Positions 50,565 through 59,794 of a DNA stretch of 64,000 nucleotides are shown here, piece after piece. The DNA is from Streptococcus sp. bf_0095 (lineage in GTDB: Bacteria > Bacillota > Bacilli > Lactobacillales > Streptococcaceae). Under the pieces are notes generated by a model. The model saw nothing but the letters and a program-made list of their open reading frames with translations, did no database searches and had not been told where the DNA came from. The DNA is taken from NCBI RefSeq assembly GCF_004166885.1, contig NZ_RCYU01000005.1, forward strand, positions 1 to 64,000. The letters are read 5' to 3'. Position 1 is the first letter of the stretch. The number at the start of each line of letters is the position of its first letter. Position numbers and translations under genes: made by a program.

Positions 50565-50739
50565 GAGAGTGGGACAGAAATCGGTCATTCGTTAGAATTC
50601 GATTTCGTCGTCCCACCTCCGCACAGTTGAGTAGGGCTGTAAAAGCTGATGTAATCAGCCTAGTAGAGCCCACTCAACCACTGCGTCTTGCTAGACAATC
50701 TAAAGACAATTAAGAGGCTAGGACTTTTGTCCCAGCCTC
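50565..50739 (+). repeat. 175-bp hairpin-rich intergenic repeat, copy 1
   Basis: Three nested or consecutive hairpins: GTGGGAC/GTCCCAC enclosing AAATCG/CGATTT; TTGAGT-a-GGGCT pairing with AGCCC-ACTCAA and enclosing AGCTGAT/ATCAGC; and GAGGCTAGGAC-tttt-GTCCCAGCCTC. It is about 93 percent identical by eye to copy 2 at 52361 and has the same orientation, on the other side of nagA. This explains most of the 308-base gap 50508-50815. Confidence 0.88.
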
Positions 50740-50815
50740 ATGGAAGAAATTCAATTTTAAAACTGGTAAAAGAAATCAAAAGCAATCGATTCGTATTTGA
50801 ACCTATTTTTCACCA

Positions 50816-51967
50816 TTAAGCTTCAAATCGTTTTTGGCCATCCAAGAAGGTTGCTACCAACTCTAAATCTTTATCCAATACAATAAAGTCAGCGTCATAA
50901 CCCTCACGGATTTGGCCACAGACATCATCAATATGGACGGATTTAGCAGGGTTGAGACTCGCCATCATGACCGCTTCATGAGGATTGGCAATGCCCCACT
51001 CAACAACATTCTTCAATCCATCTTTAAGCTTCAAGATCGAACCAGCCAGGTTCCCTGTCGATTTCAAACGGGCTGTTCCATTTTCTACGACAACAGGGAA
51101 TTCACCCAACATGTAGTCGCCATCTTCCAAGCCACCAGCTGTCATACAGTCAGTGATCAAAGCGATATTTTCCACTCCTTTTTGTTTGAGGAGAATATCA
51201 CAGGCTTTTGGATCAACGTGATGGCCATCACAGATTAACTCTGCATAAGTATGAGGAAGTTGGTACATAGCCCCAACCATTCCAAGCTCACGGTGCGTCA
51301 AGCCACGCATTCCGTTATAGGCATGCACCCAGACACTAGCTCCAGCATCCACTGCTTTTTTGGCTTCGTCAAAGGTTGCATTGGAGTGCCCAAGCGCAAC
51401 CGTCACCCCTTCTCCTGTTACTGTACGGACAAAGTCTTCTACACCTTCCCGCTCAGGAGCAAGGGCAATTTTATTGAGCAAGCCGTTGGCTGCTTTTTGC
51501 CATGCACGGAATTCATCCATCCGAGGATCTTTCATATAGGCTGGATTTTGAGCTCCCTTGTACTTCTCTGTAAAGTAAGGTCCTTCAAAGTAAATCCCAC
51601 GAATCTTTGCACCGGAAGCTTCTTGGTATCGTGCGCCAATGTTTTCAGTTACTGCTAATAATTGCTCATAAGAAGAGGTCAAAGTTGTTGGCAAAAAGCT
51701 AGTAACCCCTGTGCTCAAGAGCCCCTCGCTCATAGTATGAAGGGTCCCCTCAATGTTGTTGTCCATAACGTCAACTCCACCAAATCCATGGATGTGCGTA
51801 TCGACCAAACCAGGAGCAATACTATAGCCGGTATAGTCCAAAACGGTAGCTCCCTCTGGTAGCTGATCCACATGTTTTCCGAATTTGCCATCGACAATTT
51901 CTAGATATCCTCCCTTACGAATTCCATGGGGATAAAAGAATTGATCTGCTTGTATATAGGTTGTCAT
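50816..51967 (-). CDS. nagA: N-acetylglucosamine-6-phosphate deacetylase
   Basis: A 383-aa amidohydrolase converting GlcNAc-6-P to glucosamine-6-P and acetate, for amino-sugar use and wall recycling. Metal motif LVDTHIHGFGGVDVMD near 54, GIYFEGPYF near 120 with the metal Glu, GHSNATFDEA near 190 and LITDCMTAGG with catalytic Asp near 265. An in-frame upstream ATG at 52006 is rejected because AAAGGAAATCACC precedes 51967. A NagR-type operator and strong promoter lie upstream. Confidence 0.95.
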   Translation of the reverse strand: MTTYIQADQFFYPHGIRKGGYLEIVDGKFGKHVDQLPEGATVLDYTGYSIAPGLVDTHIHGFGGVDVMDNNIEGTLHTMSEGLLSTGVTSFLPTTLTSSYEQLLAVTENIGARYQEASGAKIRGIYFEGPYFTEKYKGAQNPAYMKDPRMDEFRAWQKAANGLLNKIALAPEREGVEDFVRTVTGEGVTVALGHSNATFDEAKKAVDAGASVWVHAYNGMRGLTHRELGMVGAMYQLPHTYAELICDGHHVDPKACDILLKQKGVENIALITDCMTAGGLEDGDYMLGEFPVVVENGTARLKSTGNLAGSILKLKDGLKNVVEWGIANPHEAVMMASLNPAKSVHIDDVCGQIREGYDADFIVLDKDLELVATFLDGQKRFEA

Positions 51968-52006
51968 GGTGATTTCCTTTCTTTTTCTACCGATATATTC
52001 ATACAC

Positions 52007-52035
52007 ATTATAATCCTTTGTGCTACATTTGTAAA
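52007..52035 (-). promoter_or_regulatory. nagA promoter
   Basis: Minus strand -35 TTTACA (52030-52035) and -10 TATAAT (52007-52012) with a 17-base spacer. Confidence 0.82.
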
Positions 52036-52048
52036 TGGTCTAGACCTA
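52035..52048 (-). promoter_or_regulatory. NagR-type operator
   Basis: The palindrome GGTCTAGACC (52037-52046), in AGGTCTAGACCA context, directly abuts the nagA -35. It matches the TGGTCTAGACCA-like sites of the GntR-family amino-sugar repressor NagR, whose binding is relieved by glucosamine-6-P or GlcNAc-6-P. The nagR gene itself is not in the window. Confidence 0.75.
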
Positions 52049-52086
52049 TTTTATTTAAATATATTAATATTCTTTATAAATACAAT

Positions 52087-52116
52087 AAGAAATCCAGTTC
52101 TAAAGAACTGGATTTC
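52087..52116 (-). terminator. Hairpin upstream of nagA
   Basis: GAAATCCAGTTC and GAACTGGATTTC form a 12-bp stem with a 4-base loop; on the minus strand it is followed by TTATTGTATTTATAAA. It could stop transcripts coming from nptA through the two repeats before they enter nagA. Confidence 0.6.
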
Positions 52117-52196
52117 AGAATATTGACAAACTTTTTCCATAAAATAGATAGATGATTTTTTTAAAAAATTATCTTTTTTGAGAAATTAGGCAGATC

Positions 52197-52336
52197 TAAA
52201 ACTTTCCGCTGTGAGAAAAGTGCCTAGATCAATTAAGGTCTAGGTACACGGAATTATTGAGACCTTAGGCTCAATAATTAGTCATGGAACTTCGAAGAAG
52301 TTCGCTGACGTCCGTACTCACCTAAGGAAAGTTTTA
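52197..52336 (-). repeat. Structured repeat element, copy A
   Basis: A 140-bp element with perfect 11-bp terminal inverted repeats (TAAAACTTTCC at 52197-52207, complement at 52326-52336), then GTGAG/CTCAC. Internal hairpins: 52223-52244 (CCTAGA/TCTAGG), 52252-52279 (AATTATTGAG/CTCAATAATT, 8-base loop) and 52287-52303 (GAACTTC/GAAGTTC). Read on the minus strand it matches copy B at 43055-43188 in order, loops and linkers. No target-site duplication is evident. Confidence 0.75.
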
Positions 52337-52360
52337 AAAAAAATGTTATACCAATCTAAA

Positions 52361-52535
52361 GAGAGTGGGACAAAAATCGGTCACTCGTTAGATTCGATTT
52401 CGTCGTCCCACCTCCGCACAGTTGAGTAGGACTGTAAAAGCTGATGAAATCAGCCTAGTAGATCCCTACTCAACCACTGCGTCTTGCTCGACAATCCAAA
52501 GACAATTGAGAGGCTAGGACTTTTGTCCCAGCCTC
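52361..52535 (+). repeat. 175-bp hairpin-rich intergenic repeat, copy 2
   Basis: Second copy, between nptA and nagA, same orientation as copy 1. Differences include one base lost near 52391 and changes in the middle hairpin, which here pairs TTGAGTAGG with CCTACTCAA. The end GAGGCTAGGAC-tttt-GTCCCAGCCTC is followed by TTTTTGCTTTTTT on the plus strand. With copy A and the nagA promoter it accounts for the 579-base gap 51968-52546. Confidence 0.88.
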
Positions 52536-52546
52536 TTTTTGCTTTT

Positions 52547-54178
52547 TTAGATCTGCTCTAATTGTACCTTCTCTGCTAAATTCATGGCATGGTCTGCAAC
52601 ACGTGTATAGTGAGAGATCATATCAATAAAGTTGACACCTGCTTGAGGTGTACACTCGCCCTTGTTTAGACGAGAAATATGGGTCTTCCGCAATTTCTTT
52701 TCGAGCTTTTCAATTGCCTGATGGCGCTGTTCCAACTCTGCTGCCAACTCTTGGTTATCCTCTTCTACACTTCTAAGTGCATCTTTAACAAAAGTAGCAG
52801 TTTGTTGGTAGATATCTTCTAATTCAGCCAAGGCATTATCAGAAAACACAACTTTCTTCCGAATGAGGTAGTCCGTCAGGTTGATTAAGGATTCCGCGTG
52901 GTCTCCAATCCGCTCTAAATCTCGAGAAGAATCCAAAATATTAGTCAAGGATTCACTTTCTTTTGGACTCAGAGCTTCACTAGACAAGCGGATCAAGTAT
53001 TTGGTCAACTGATCATCGATGGTATTAATGGCTTCTTCTGTTTTATGGCCTTTTTCAGCTAGCTTTTCTTCTTGATTTACAATGTAGCGATAGGCCAAGT
53101 CGAAACTCTTTTCAGCATAGGTTCCTAAATGCAATAGTTCTTTTTTGGCATTTCCTAAAGCAATCGAAGGAGCTTGGGTAATCAGATTTTCATCCAAGTA
53201 AAGTGGTTCGTATTTGACCACTTCATCCTCACCAGGAATCAATTTCGTCACAAAGTAAGCCAAAGCTCCAATGAAGGGGAACTGGATGATGGTATTGGTA
53301 ATATTAAAGGTCCCGTGAGCAAAGGCTATGGTCATCTCGGGAGACAAATGAAGAGTCGTTTCAAACCATTGAATCAAAGATGTAAACGGAACAAGGAAGA
53401 CAAGACAGATAATGGTTCCGATAACATTAAAGGCTACATGGGCACCCGCCACACGTTTGGCCGCAATATTTGCTCCCAAGGAAGCAATGATGGCTGTAAT
53501 GGTCGTTCCGATATTATCACCAAAGAGAACTGGGAGAGCCCCTTTAAGGTCAATCAAATGACTAGCATAGAGATTTTGTAAGATACCAATGGTTGCAGAG
53601 GAAGCCTGAATCAAAAGAGTTAATCCTGATCCGACAAAGACACCCAAGATAGGACTTTTACTCAACTCCACCATGTAGTCACGAAAAACTTGCAAATCTT
53701 TAAGAGGTTCCATAGCCCCACTCATCAAGTTGAGGGCAAAGAAGATACCACCGACACCAAAAACGATTCGTCCAACATTATTAACCAAACGATTTTTGGT
53801 AAAGAAGAGACAAATCGCTCCGATAAAAAGCATAGGCAAGGCGTAGTCTCCTAATTTAAAACCAATGATAAAGGAGGTAACAGTAGTTCCAATATTGGCC
53901 CCCATAACAATACCAATAGCTTGACGGAGGGTTAGAAGTCCAGCACTCACCAGACCGACCGTAATCACTGTAACCCCTGAACTAGACTGAATCAAAGCAG
54001 TCATCCCAATCCCTACTAGAACCCCTAGAAAGGGATTACTCGTATATTTATCAATATAGTATCGAAGGCGATCCCCTGCAGCCTGTTGCAAGCCTTCTCC
54101 CATGGTTTTAATACTATAGAGAAAGAGACCCAAGCCACCTAAGAAGTTAAATAAAATGTTCTGCCAATCAATGGACAT
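52547..54178 (-). CDS. nptA: Na+/phosphate cotransporter with PhoU-like domain (NptA type)
   Basis: A 543-aa Na/Pi-II family transporter. The membrane part (about 1-310) contains the two inverted QSSS-like repeats (TALIQSSSGVTVITVG near 60 and TLLIQASSATIGIL near 187). The cytosolic C-terminus (about 345-543) is a PhoU-type helical bundle (SRDLERIGDHAESLINL) thought to regulate uptake. Monocistronic; followed by two intergenic repeats. Confidence 0.92.
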   Translation of the reverse strand: MSIDWQNILFNFLGGLGLFLYSIKTMGEGLQQAAGDRLRYYIDKYTSNPFLGVLVGIGMTALIQSSSGVTVITVGLVSAGLLTLRQAIGIVMGANIGTTVTSFIIGFKLGDYALPMLFIGAICLFFTKNRLVNNVGRIVFGVGGIFFALNLMSGAMEPLKDLQVFRDYMVELSKSPILGVFVGSGLTLLIQASSATIGILQNLYASHLIDLKGALPVLFGDNIGTTITAIIASLGANIAAKRVAGAHVAFNVIGTIICLVFLVPFTSLIQWFETTLHLSPEMTIAFAHGTFNITNTIIQFPFIGALAYFVTKLIPGEDEVVKYEPLYLDENLITQAPSIALGNAKKELLHLGTYAEKSFDLAYRYIVNQEEKLAEKGHKTEEAINTIDDQLTKYLIRLSSEALSPKESESLTNILDSSRDLERIGDHAESLINLTDYLIRKKVVFSDNALAELEDIYQQTATFVKDALRSVEEDNQELAAELEQRHQAIEKLEKKLRKTHISRLNKGECTPQAGVNFIDMISHYTRVADHAMNLAEKVQLEQI

Positions 54179-54219
54179 TTCTTTCCTCCATCATCATTCG
54201 ATAAAAGTTTACTCACTCT

Positions 54220-54248
54220 ATTTTAAAACATCCACCACTTGGACACAA
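54220..54248 (-). promoter_or_regulatory. nptA promoter
   Basis: Minus strand -35 TTGTGT (54243-54248) and -10 TAAAAT (54220-54225) with a 17-base spacer, about 42 bases before the ATG, which has GGAGGAAAG. Confidence 0.55.
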
Positions 54249-54282
54249 GTTTTTTTTTGAAATTTCTTCTGAATTTTGTCCT

Positions 54283-54317
54283 AAAAAAACGATAGACTCT
54301 ACAAAATCTATCGTTTT
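54283..54317 (-). terminator. rbfA operon terminator
   Basis: AAAACGATAGA pairs with TCTATCGTTTT around a short loop, with seven T on the minus strand; it follows the rbfA stop by six bases. Confidence 0.85.
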
Positions 54318-54322
54318 GTTCA

Positions 54323-54673
54323 TTATTTTTTATCAAGCTCTCGTAACATTTGATCAATTTTGTTTCCATATTCAATGGATTCATCTTTGATAAAGGTTAA
54401 ATCCGGAATCTTATATAATTTTAAATTCCGACCTAATTCGCGCTTGATGGTTCCTGTTGCTTTTTCAAGCCCTGTCTGAGCCTTCTGATTATCTGAAGCC
54501 AGGTCACTCATAATCGAATAGTAGACCTTAGCCATAGACAAATCGCCTAGCATCTGAACATCCGTAATGGTGACACCTTGAACACGTGGGTCACGAACTT
54601 TTTTTTGCAAAATTTCGTTGACTTCACGCTTGATTTCCATCCCTACTCGGTCTGTCCGAAAATGACTTGCCAT
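54323..54673 (-). CDS. rbfA: Ribosome-binding factor A
   Basis: A 116-aa KH-like 30S maturation factor. [18 protein letters not shown] at the N-terminus and [26 protein letters not shown]-type strands are typical. It helps process the 16S 5' end. Last gene of rimP-nusA-ylxR-ylxQ-infB-rbfA. Confidence 0.95.
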   Translation of the reverse strand: MASHFRTDRVGMEIKREVNEILQKKVRDPRVQGVTITDVQMLGDLSMAKVYYSIMSDLASDNQKAQTGLEKATGTIKRELGRNLKLYKIPDLTFIKDESIEYGNKIDQMLRELDKK

Positions 54674-54745
54674 AGGAACTCCTTTCTGATCTGTCTTTAA
54701 AACTAGGAAATGGGAGATTTCTTCTCTTCTTTCCTAGTTAACAGT

Positions 54746-57469
54746 TTATTTTTTAATTTCTTCCATGATGTAAGCTTCGATGGTATCATCCGTCTTGATA
54801 TCATTGTAGCCTTCGATCATCAATCCACCTTCGCGACCGTTGGTTACTTCTTTGACATCATCTTTATAATGTTTCAAGCTAGCAAGAGCGCCATCATAAA
54901 TCACGACACCGTCACGAATGACACGAACTTTGGAATCACGAGTGACCTTACCACTGAGGACCATAAATCCACCAATGGTACCCACTTTAGAGACTTTGAA
55001 GGTTTCACGAATAACCGCTTCCCCGATGACTTTCTCTTCAAACTCAGGATCCAACATTCCCTTCATGGCATCTTCCATTTCTTCAATCACTTTGTAGATG
55101 ATTGAGTGAAGACGGATTTCTACCTCATCAGCTTCAGCTTGCTGACGCGCTTGAGGAGTAGGGCGGACGTTAAATCCAATGATGAAGGCATTTGAAGCTT
55201 CTGCGAGGGTAACGTCTGATTCGTTGATAGCACCAACCGCTGAGTGAACGATGGTAACCTTGACACCTTCTACTTCAATCTTTTGAAGGGAAGCAGCAAG
55301 GGCTTCAACCGAACCTTGTACATCAGCCTTGATAATGACATTAACAGATTTCACTTCACCAGCCTTCAAAGTATCAAAGAGGTTTTCAAGGCTGACACGA
55401 TTAGTTGCTTGCCGTTGTTTCAAGAGGGCACGTTTGGCACGTTCTTCACCCGCTGCACGCGCTGATTTTTCATCTTCATAAACCGCAAAATGGTCACCCG
55501 CCATCGGCGCTTCGTTTAGACCAGTAATCGAAACTGGTGTGGAAGGACCTGCAACCTTAACCCGACGTCCAAGGTCATTGGTCATGGCACGGACACGCCC
55601 GAAAGTATTCCCGACAACGATTGGATCTTGGACATTCAAAGTACCTTGTTGCACAAGAAGAGTTGCAACCGCACCTTTTCCTTTATCCAAACGCGCTTCG
55701 ATAACGGTACCAATAGCACGGACTGTTGGGTCTGCCTTGAGTTCTTGGATTTCAGCTACAAGAAGGACCGTTTCCAACAACTCATCGATGTTTTGGTTGA
55801 ACTTGGCTGAGATTTCTACAAATTCAGAATCTCCACCCCAAGCAGTTGACATAACGCCGTGTTCTGCCAATTCTCCAATAACACGTTCTGGATTGGCACC
55901 TGGTTTATCAATCTTGTTAATGGCAACGATAATTGGAACGTTAGCCGCTTTTGAGTGGTTAATGGCTTCAATCGTCTGAGGCATAACCCCGTCATCCGCT
56001 GCTACGACCAAGATGGTAATATCGGTAACAGATGCACCACGTGCCCGCATAGAGGTGAAGGCTGCGTGTCCAGGTGTATCCAAGAAGGTAATCTTCTTGC
56101 CGTTTTCCATGATTTGGTAGGCTCCGATATGCTGGGTGATCCCACCGGCTTCTCCTGTCGCAACCCGTGAGTTACGAAGGGTATCCAAAAGGGTTGTTTT
56201 ACCATGGTCAACGTGTCCCATAATGGTAACAACTGGTGGACGCTCCACCAATTTATCTGGATTCAAATAACCATCTTCGACGAAGAAGCGCTCGATATCC
56301 GCATTATCCACTTCAACCTTTTTCTTAGCTTCAATTCCATAATCCACTAACAGAAGTTCAATGGTATCGCCATCCAAAGATTGGTTTTGTGTCGCCATCA
56401 CGCCCATCATGAAGAGCTTCTTAACGATTTCTGCCGGCTCACGCTTAATCCGTTTTGCGATTTCCGCAACCGTCATTCCATCTGTGTACTCCAATTCACT
56501 TGGCAACTCATGGAATTTACGCTCTGTTACTGGTTTTGGAGCTTCATTGCGGTTATTCTTTCCTTTTTTATTCTTTTTGTTGTTATTCCAGTTACTATTT
56601 CTTTGATTTCTCACTTGGTTTTGACTACTTCGATTCTTTTGTTGTTTTCTTGGACCATCTTCTTCACGATCAAAATCTTCACGTTTTTTGTCTGGTCTAG
56701 CTTGCTTTTTCCGACGTGTATCAACTGCTGCAGGACTTGGACTCGCTACTGGAGTTGCTTTCACTGGCTCCGCCTTTGGTTGTGAAGCGACAACTTCAGT
56801 GGCAACCACTTCTTCGCGCTTACGACGTTGTTGTCGTTCTTGCTCAACCTTGGCTGCCTGGTTTTGCTTGTAGCGTTCTTCACTACCACGTGCATATTCC
56901 GCATTTTGCTCTGCCTTTAATGCTGCAGCACGGGCTTTGAAATCAATCTTGGGTGCACCGTTTACTGGATTTGGACGTCCTTGACCATTTCCAGCTTGAT
57001 CGCGACGACGATCATTCCCTTGATTTCGACGGTCATTCCCTTGATTCTTTCGCTCATTGCGATTTTGGAAACGATCTCCGTCCCGACGGTCGTTTTGTTG
57101 TTTTTTAGGTCGATTTCCTTGTTGTTGACGACGTTCAGCTTGCTCTTTCGCACGGGCTTCACGTTCCGCCTTGAAATTACGACTCTTTGGCTTCACAACA
57201 GGTGCTACAGCTGTTTCAGTTGTTTTTTCTGTATTGTTTGCAACGGGTTCTTTTGCAACCGGCACAACTTTTACTTGTTTTTCTTCCGTCACTTTAGGAG
57301 TTTGAGGAGCCTTTGATGCAAAACTATTCACCAAACGCTCAACAGCTTCACCTTCAATACTAGAAGCGTGACTCTTTACCTCCAACCCTAATTCTTTCGC
57401 ACGTGTGACGACTTCTTTACTTTCCTTGCCTAGTTCTTTGGCAATCTCATACAATCTTTTCTTAGACAA
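54746..57469 (-). CDS. infB: Translation initiation factor IF-2
   Basis: A 907-aa GTPase. A conserved N-terminal IF2N segment ([15 protein letters not shown]) is followed by a long Arg/Gln/Asn-rich disordered region (about 90-330), a second IF2N motif, then the G domain with GHVDHGKTT near 417, DTPGHAAFT and NKID (AINKIDKPG), and domains II-IV. Delivers fMet-tRNA to the 30S complex. Low-complexity region length varies among streptococci. Confidence 0.96.
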   Translation of the reverse strand: MSKKRLYEIAKELGKESKEVVTRAKELGLEVKSHASSIEGEAVERLVNSFASKAPQTPKVTEEKQVKVVPVAKEPVANNTEKTTETAVAPVVKPKSRNFKAEREARAKEQAERRQQQGNRPKKQQNDRRDGDRFQNRNERKNQGNDRRNQGNDRRRDQAGNGQGRPNPVNGAPKIDFKARAAALKAEQNAEYARGSEERYKQNQAAKVEQERQQRRKREEVVATEVVASQPKAEPVKATPVASPSPAAVDTRRKKQARPDKKREDFDREEDGPRKQQKNRSSQNQVRNQRNSNWNNNKKNKKGKNNRNEAPKPVTERKFHELPSELEYTDGMTVAEIAKRIKREPAEIVKKLFMMGVMATQNQSLDGDTIELLLVDYGIEAKKKVEVDNADIERFFVEDGYLNPDKLVERPPVVTIMGHVDHGKTTLLDTLRNSRVATGEAGGITQHIGAYQIMENGKKITFLDTPGHAAFTSMRARGASVTDITILVVAADDGVMPQTIEAINHSKAANVPIIVAINKIDKPGANPERVIGELAEHGVMSTAWGGDSEFVEISAKFNQNIDELLETVLLVAEIQELKADPTVRAIGTVIEARLDKGKGAVATLLVQQGTLNVQDPIVVGNTFGRVRAMTNDLGRRVKVAGPSTPVSITGLNEAPMAGDHFAVYEDEKSARAAGEERAKRALLKQRQATNRVSLENLFDTLKAGEVKSVNVIIKADVQGSVEALAASLQKIEVEGVKVTIVHSAVGAINESDVTLAEASNAFIIGFNVRPTPQARQQAEADEVEIRLHSIIYKVIEEMEDAMKGMLDPEFEEKVIGEAVIRETFKVSKVGTIGGFMVLSGKVTRDSKVRVIRDGVVIYDGALASLKHYKDDVKEVTNGREGGLMIEGYNDIKTDDTIEAYIMEEIKK

Positions 57470-57485
57470 TTGCTGTCCTCCTCTT

Positions 57486-57785
57486 CTATTCCATAAGAGA
57501 CCTCATTTTCTTTGAAAATCCAGCATCTGTCACGGCCACAACCTTTCGTGAGCGACCAATGGCAGTGCTTAATTCTAGTGTTGAAAACACGGTTAATACC
57601 GGAACGCCATAATAGTGGCATTTATCTGTGATTTTTTTGGTAAGATTGGGAGCGGCATCATCTGCTAGAAAAACTAAGCAAGTCTTTCCTTCTTGAACAG
57701 ACTTGATAACCAATTCTTCCCCAGAGATAATTTTCCCTGCTCGCTGAGCCAATCCCAATAAATTACTGACTTTTTGCTTATTCAA
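57486..57785 (-). CDS. ylxQ: L7Ae-family ribosomal protein YlxQ
   Basis: A 99-aa protein with the L7Ae/L30e fold ([16 protein letters not shown] at residues 10-25, then [15 protein letters not shown]). It binds kink-turn RNA. It overlaps ylxR by eight bases and precedes infB. Function in the operon is inferred as RNA or ribosome binding. Confidence 0.9.
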   Translation of the reverse strand: MNKQKVSNLLGLAQRAGKIISGEELVIKSVQEGKTCLVFLADDAAPNLTKKITDKCHYYGVPVLTVFSTLELSTAIGRSRKVVAVTDAGFSKKMRSLME

Positions 57786-58074
57786 GGCCTAACTCTCTTC
57801 TCTTCACCTTATGATCCACATAAGCAATCAATTCGTCGTAAAAAGCTTCATCCACTTCCATGCTAAAGCTGCGATTGAAGACTTTCTTCTTTTTAGCTTG
57901 AAGTGCTTCCTCATTATCCAGTTTGATATAAGCACCACGACCATTTGCTTTCCCAGTCGGATCGATAAAAACTTGACCTTCTTTATTTTTTACGATTCGC
58001 AAGAGATCTCGTTTATCGATGACCTCGTTTGAAACAACAGACTTGCGTAAAGGGATTTTTCTTGTCTTTACCAT
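57778..58074 (-). CDS. ylxR: YlxR (DUF448) RNA-binding protein
   Basis: A 98-aa DUF448 protein. The conserved RDLLRIVKNKEGQVFIDPTG and GRGAYIKLDNEEAL segments are present; the usual N-terminal RxCxxC-type motif appears as KIPLRKSVVSNEVIDKRDL without cysteines. Homologues associate with RNase P or act as nucleoid-associated regulators. Lies between nusA and ylxQ. Confidence 0.88.
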   Translation of the reverse strand: MVKTRKIPLRKSVVSNEVIDKRDLLRIVKNKEGQVFIDPTGKANGRGAYIKLDNEEALQAKKKKVFNRSFSMEVDEAFYDELIAYVDHKVKRRELGLE

Positions 58075-58084
58075 GATTCCCTCC

Positions 58085-59230
58085 CTATTCGTCTACAGAA
58101 TCCAAATCACTTTCTACTTCTTCAAAAGCAGGTTCTTGACTTACTTCCATTTCTTCGTACTCACTAGCTGATTTGATATCAATCCGGTAGCCAGTTAAGT
58201 GAGCCGCCAAGCGTACGTTTTGACCCCGACGACCGATCGCAAGAGATAGTTTGCTATCTGGCACTACCACAAGGGCATGTTTGCTGTCTTCTTCGTCAAA
58301 GATAACTTGATCGACCTCAGCAGGAGCAATGGCATTGTAGATAAATTCTGCTGGATCTGGGACCCACTCAATGACATCAATATTTTCTTCTGTTGGAACC
58401 ATACGATCCAATTTCTGATCATAGCGAGCTGGGTGGAACTTGCTGGTGATCTTTTTAATATTCGATCCACCACGACCAACGATGGTTCCAATCGCATCCA
58501 CGTTTGGATTATGGCTACGAACAGCAACTTTGGTCCGGTCGCCAGCTTCACGCGCTACGCTCATGATTTCAACCGTTCCATCGTAAACTTCCGGAATTTC
58601 TTGCTCCATTAAACGTTTGATCATTTCTGGATGGCTACGGCTTACGAAAACGTTGACCCCACGAGGATTGTCTTCTACTTTGTAGACAAAGACTTCGATG
58701 CGATCATGAGATTGGAAGACTTCACCCGGGATTTGGTCTTGTTTAGACAATTGAGCTTCGATAGACCCTAAATTCACATAGATAAATCGATTATCAAAAC
58801 GCTCAACCGTTCCACTCATAATTTCATTTTCATGTTCTTTATAAGTGTTATAGGTAATCGCACGAGTTTGCTTGCGCATTTTTTCCATGATGGTTTGTTT
58901 GGCAGATTGAGCTGCGACACGACCAAACTCAGCAGGTGCTTCTTCAAATTTGATTTTGTCTCCCAATTCATAGGCAGAGCTAATCGCAAGAGCATCTTTC
59001 AAACTAATTTCTAACCGGCTATCAAATACTTCATCCACTACTTCACGAACAGTATAAACGCGGAAGTCACCAGTCTTTTCATTAAATTCGATAGCCGCAC
59101 TTTCTGCTTGACCATACCGTCTCCGATAAGCCGAACGCAATGATTCTGTGACAGCTTCAATGATATCTTCTTTTTTGATTCCTTTGTCTTCTTCCAAGAT
59201 GCGAAAAGCATCTAGCATTTCTTTACTCAT
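58085..59230 (-). CDS. nusA: Transcription termination/antitermination factor NusA
   Basis: 381 aa: N-terminal RNA polymerase-binding domain (1-125), S1 domain (about 135-200), KH1 (about 232-300, GTIVGRGGSNIKKI) and KH2 (about 305-350, SLAIGRRGQNVRLAA), with a short acidic tail. It lacks the C-terminal acidic repeats of E. coli, as normal in Firmicutes. Second gene of the operon. Confidence 0.95.
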   Translation of the reverse strand: MSKEMLDAFRILEEDKGIKKEDIIEAVTESLRSAYRRRYGQAESAAIEFNEKTGDFRVYTVREVVDEVFDSRLEISLKDALAISSAYELGDKIKFEEAPAEFGRVAAQSAKQTIMEKMRKQTRAITYNTYKEHENEIMSGTVERFDNRFIYVNLGSIEAQLSKQDQIPGEVFQSHDRIEVFVYKVEDNPRGVNVFVSRSHPEMIKRLMEQEIPEVYDGTVEIMSVAREAGDRTKVAVRSHNPNVDAIGTIVGRGGSNIKKITSKFHPARYDQKLDRMVPTEENIDVIEWVPDPAEFIYNAIAPAEVDQVIFDEEDSKHALVVVPDSKLSLAIGRRGQNVRLAAHLTGYRIDIKSASEYEEMEVSQEPAFEEVESDLDSVDE

Positions 59231-59275
59231 TCTTTTCTTGCTCTTAGGCTACTAAGAGCCTTCCTTTCTTTTCTG

Positions 59276-59746
59276 CTATAATTTGACAGCTAGTCTTGCT
59301 TTTGAGACAAGACTATAGGGGATTTCAATGGTTTTCTTTCTGGTTTTGTCCATGTATTCCATGGTCAATTGGTCATCTTCGAACTTAAGGAGTGTTCCTT
59401 CAATGACCTTTTGTTTATCAACTGCCTTGTACAAGCTGACATGGATATATTGACCCAGAGCTTTTTCCACTGCATCTTTAGTTTTTAAGGGACGCTCCAA
59501 ACCAGGACTCGTCACTTCTAGGAAGTACTGTTCTGGGAATGGATCTGGTTGAATCTGATCCAACAGAGGACTAATCACTTCTGTTAAATCTGCTGTATCA
59601 TTCAGGGTAATACCACCTGGCTTATCAACAAAGATACTTAGAACATAATCTCCTCCCATTTTTCCATATTCCACATCCACCAATTCAAATGGAGCTTGGA
59701 TGGCTGGTTGAAGAATTTCTGTTACTAATTCAACAATTGTTGCGAT
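59276..59746 (-). CDS. rimP: Ribosome maturation factor RimP
   Basis: About 156 aa. [20 protein letters not shown] and [11 protein letters not shown] are the RimP signatures, with a C-terminal Sm-like domain ending in [13 protein letters not shown]. Needed for 30S assembly. The start is abnormal. Homologues begin just before IATIVEL, yet no ATG, GTG or TTG is in frame there. A strong GAGGAGG site is followed nine bases later by ATC (59746). An in-frame ATG lies far upstream at 59845 across a hairpin and is unlikely. Confidence 0.88.
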   Translation of the reverse strand: MATIVELVTEILQPAIQAPFELVDVEYGKMGGDYVLSIFVDKPGGITLNDTADLTEVISPLLDQIQPDPFPEQYFLEVTSPGLERPLKTKDAVEKALGQYIHVSLYKAVDKQKVIEGTLLKFEDDQLTMEYMDKTRKKTIEIPYSLVSKARLAVKL

Positions 59747-59770
59747 AGGACAACACCTCCTCACAGACAA

Positions 59771-59794
59771 GAGGCGAAGATATGTCTTCGCCTC
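59771..59794 (-). promoter_or_regulatory. Leader hairpin directly upstream of the rimP ribosome site
   Basis: A perfect 10-bp stem (GAGGCGAAGA with a 4-base loop) ends about 12 bases before GAGGAGG in the rimP leader. It could protect or occlude the ribosome site, or be a partial terminator; no T run follows on the minus strand. Confidence 0.6.

Noticed and set aside
52197-52336. Copy A as an insertion sequence or a MITE with target duplication
   Set aside because: It has terminal inverted repeats, but there is no transposase, no flanking duplication, and copy B differs at the termini by compensating changes, so transposon ends are not conserved.
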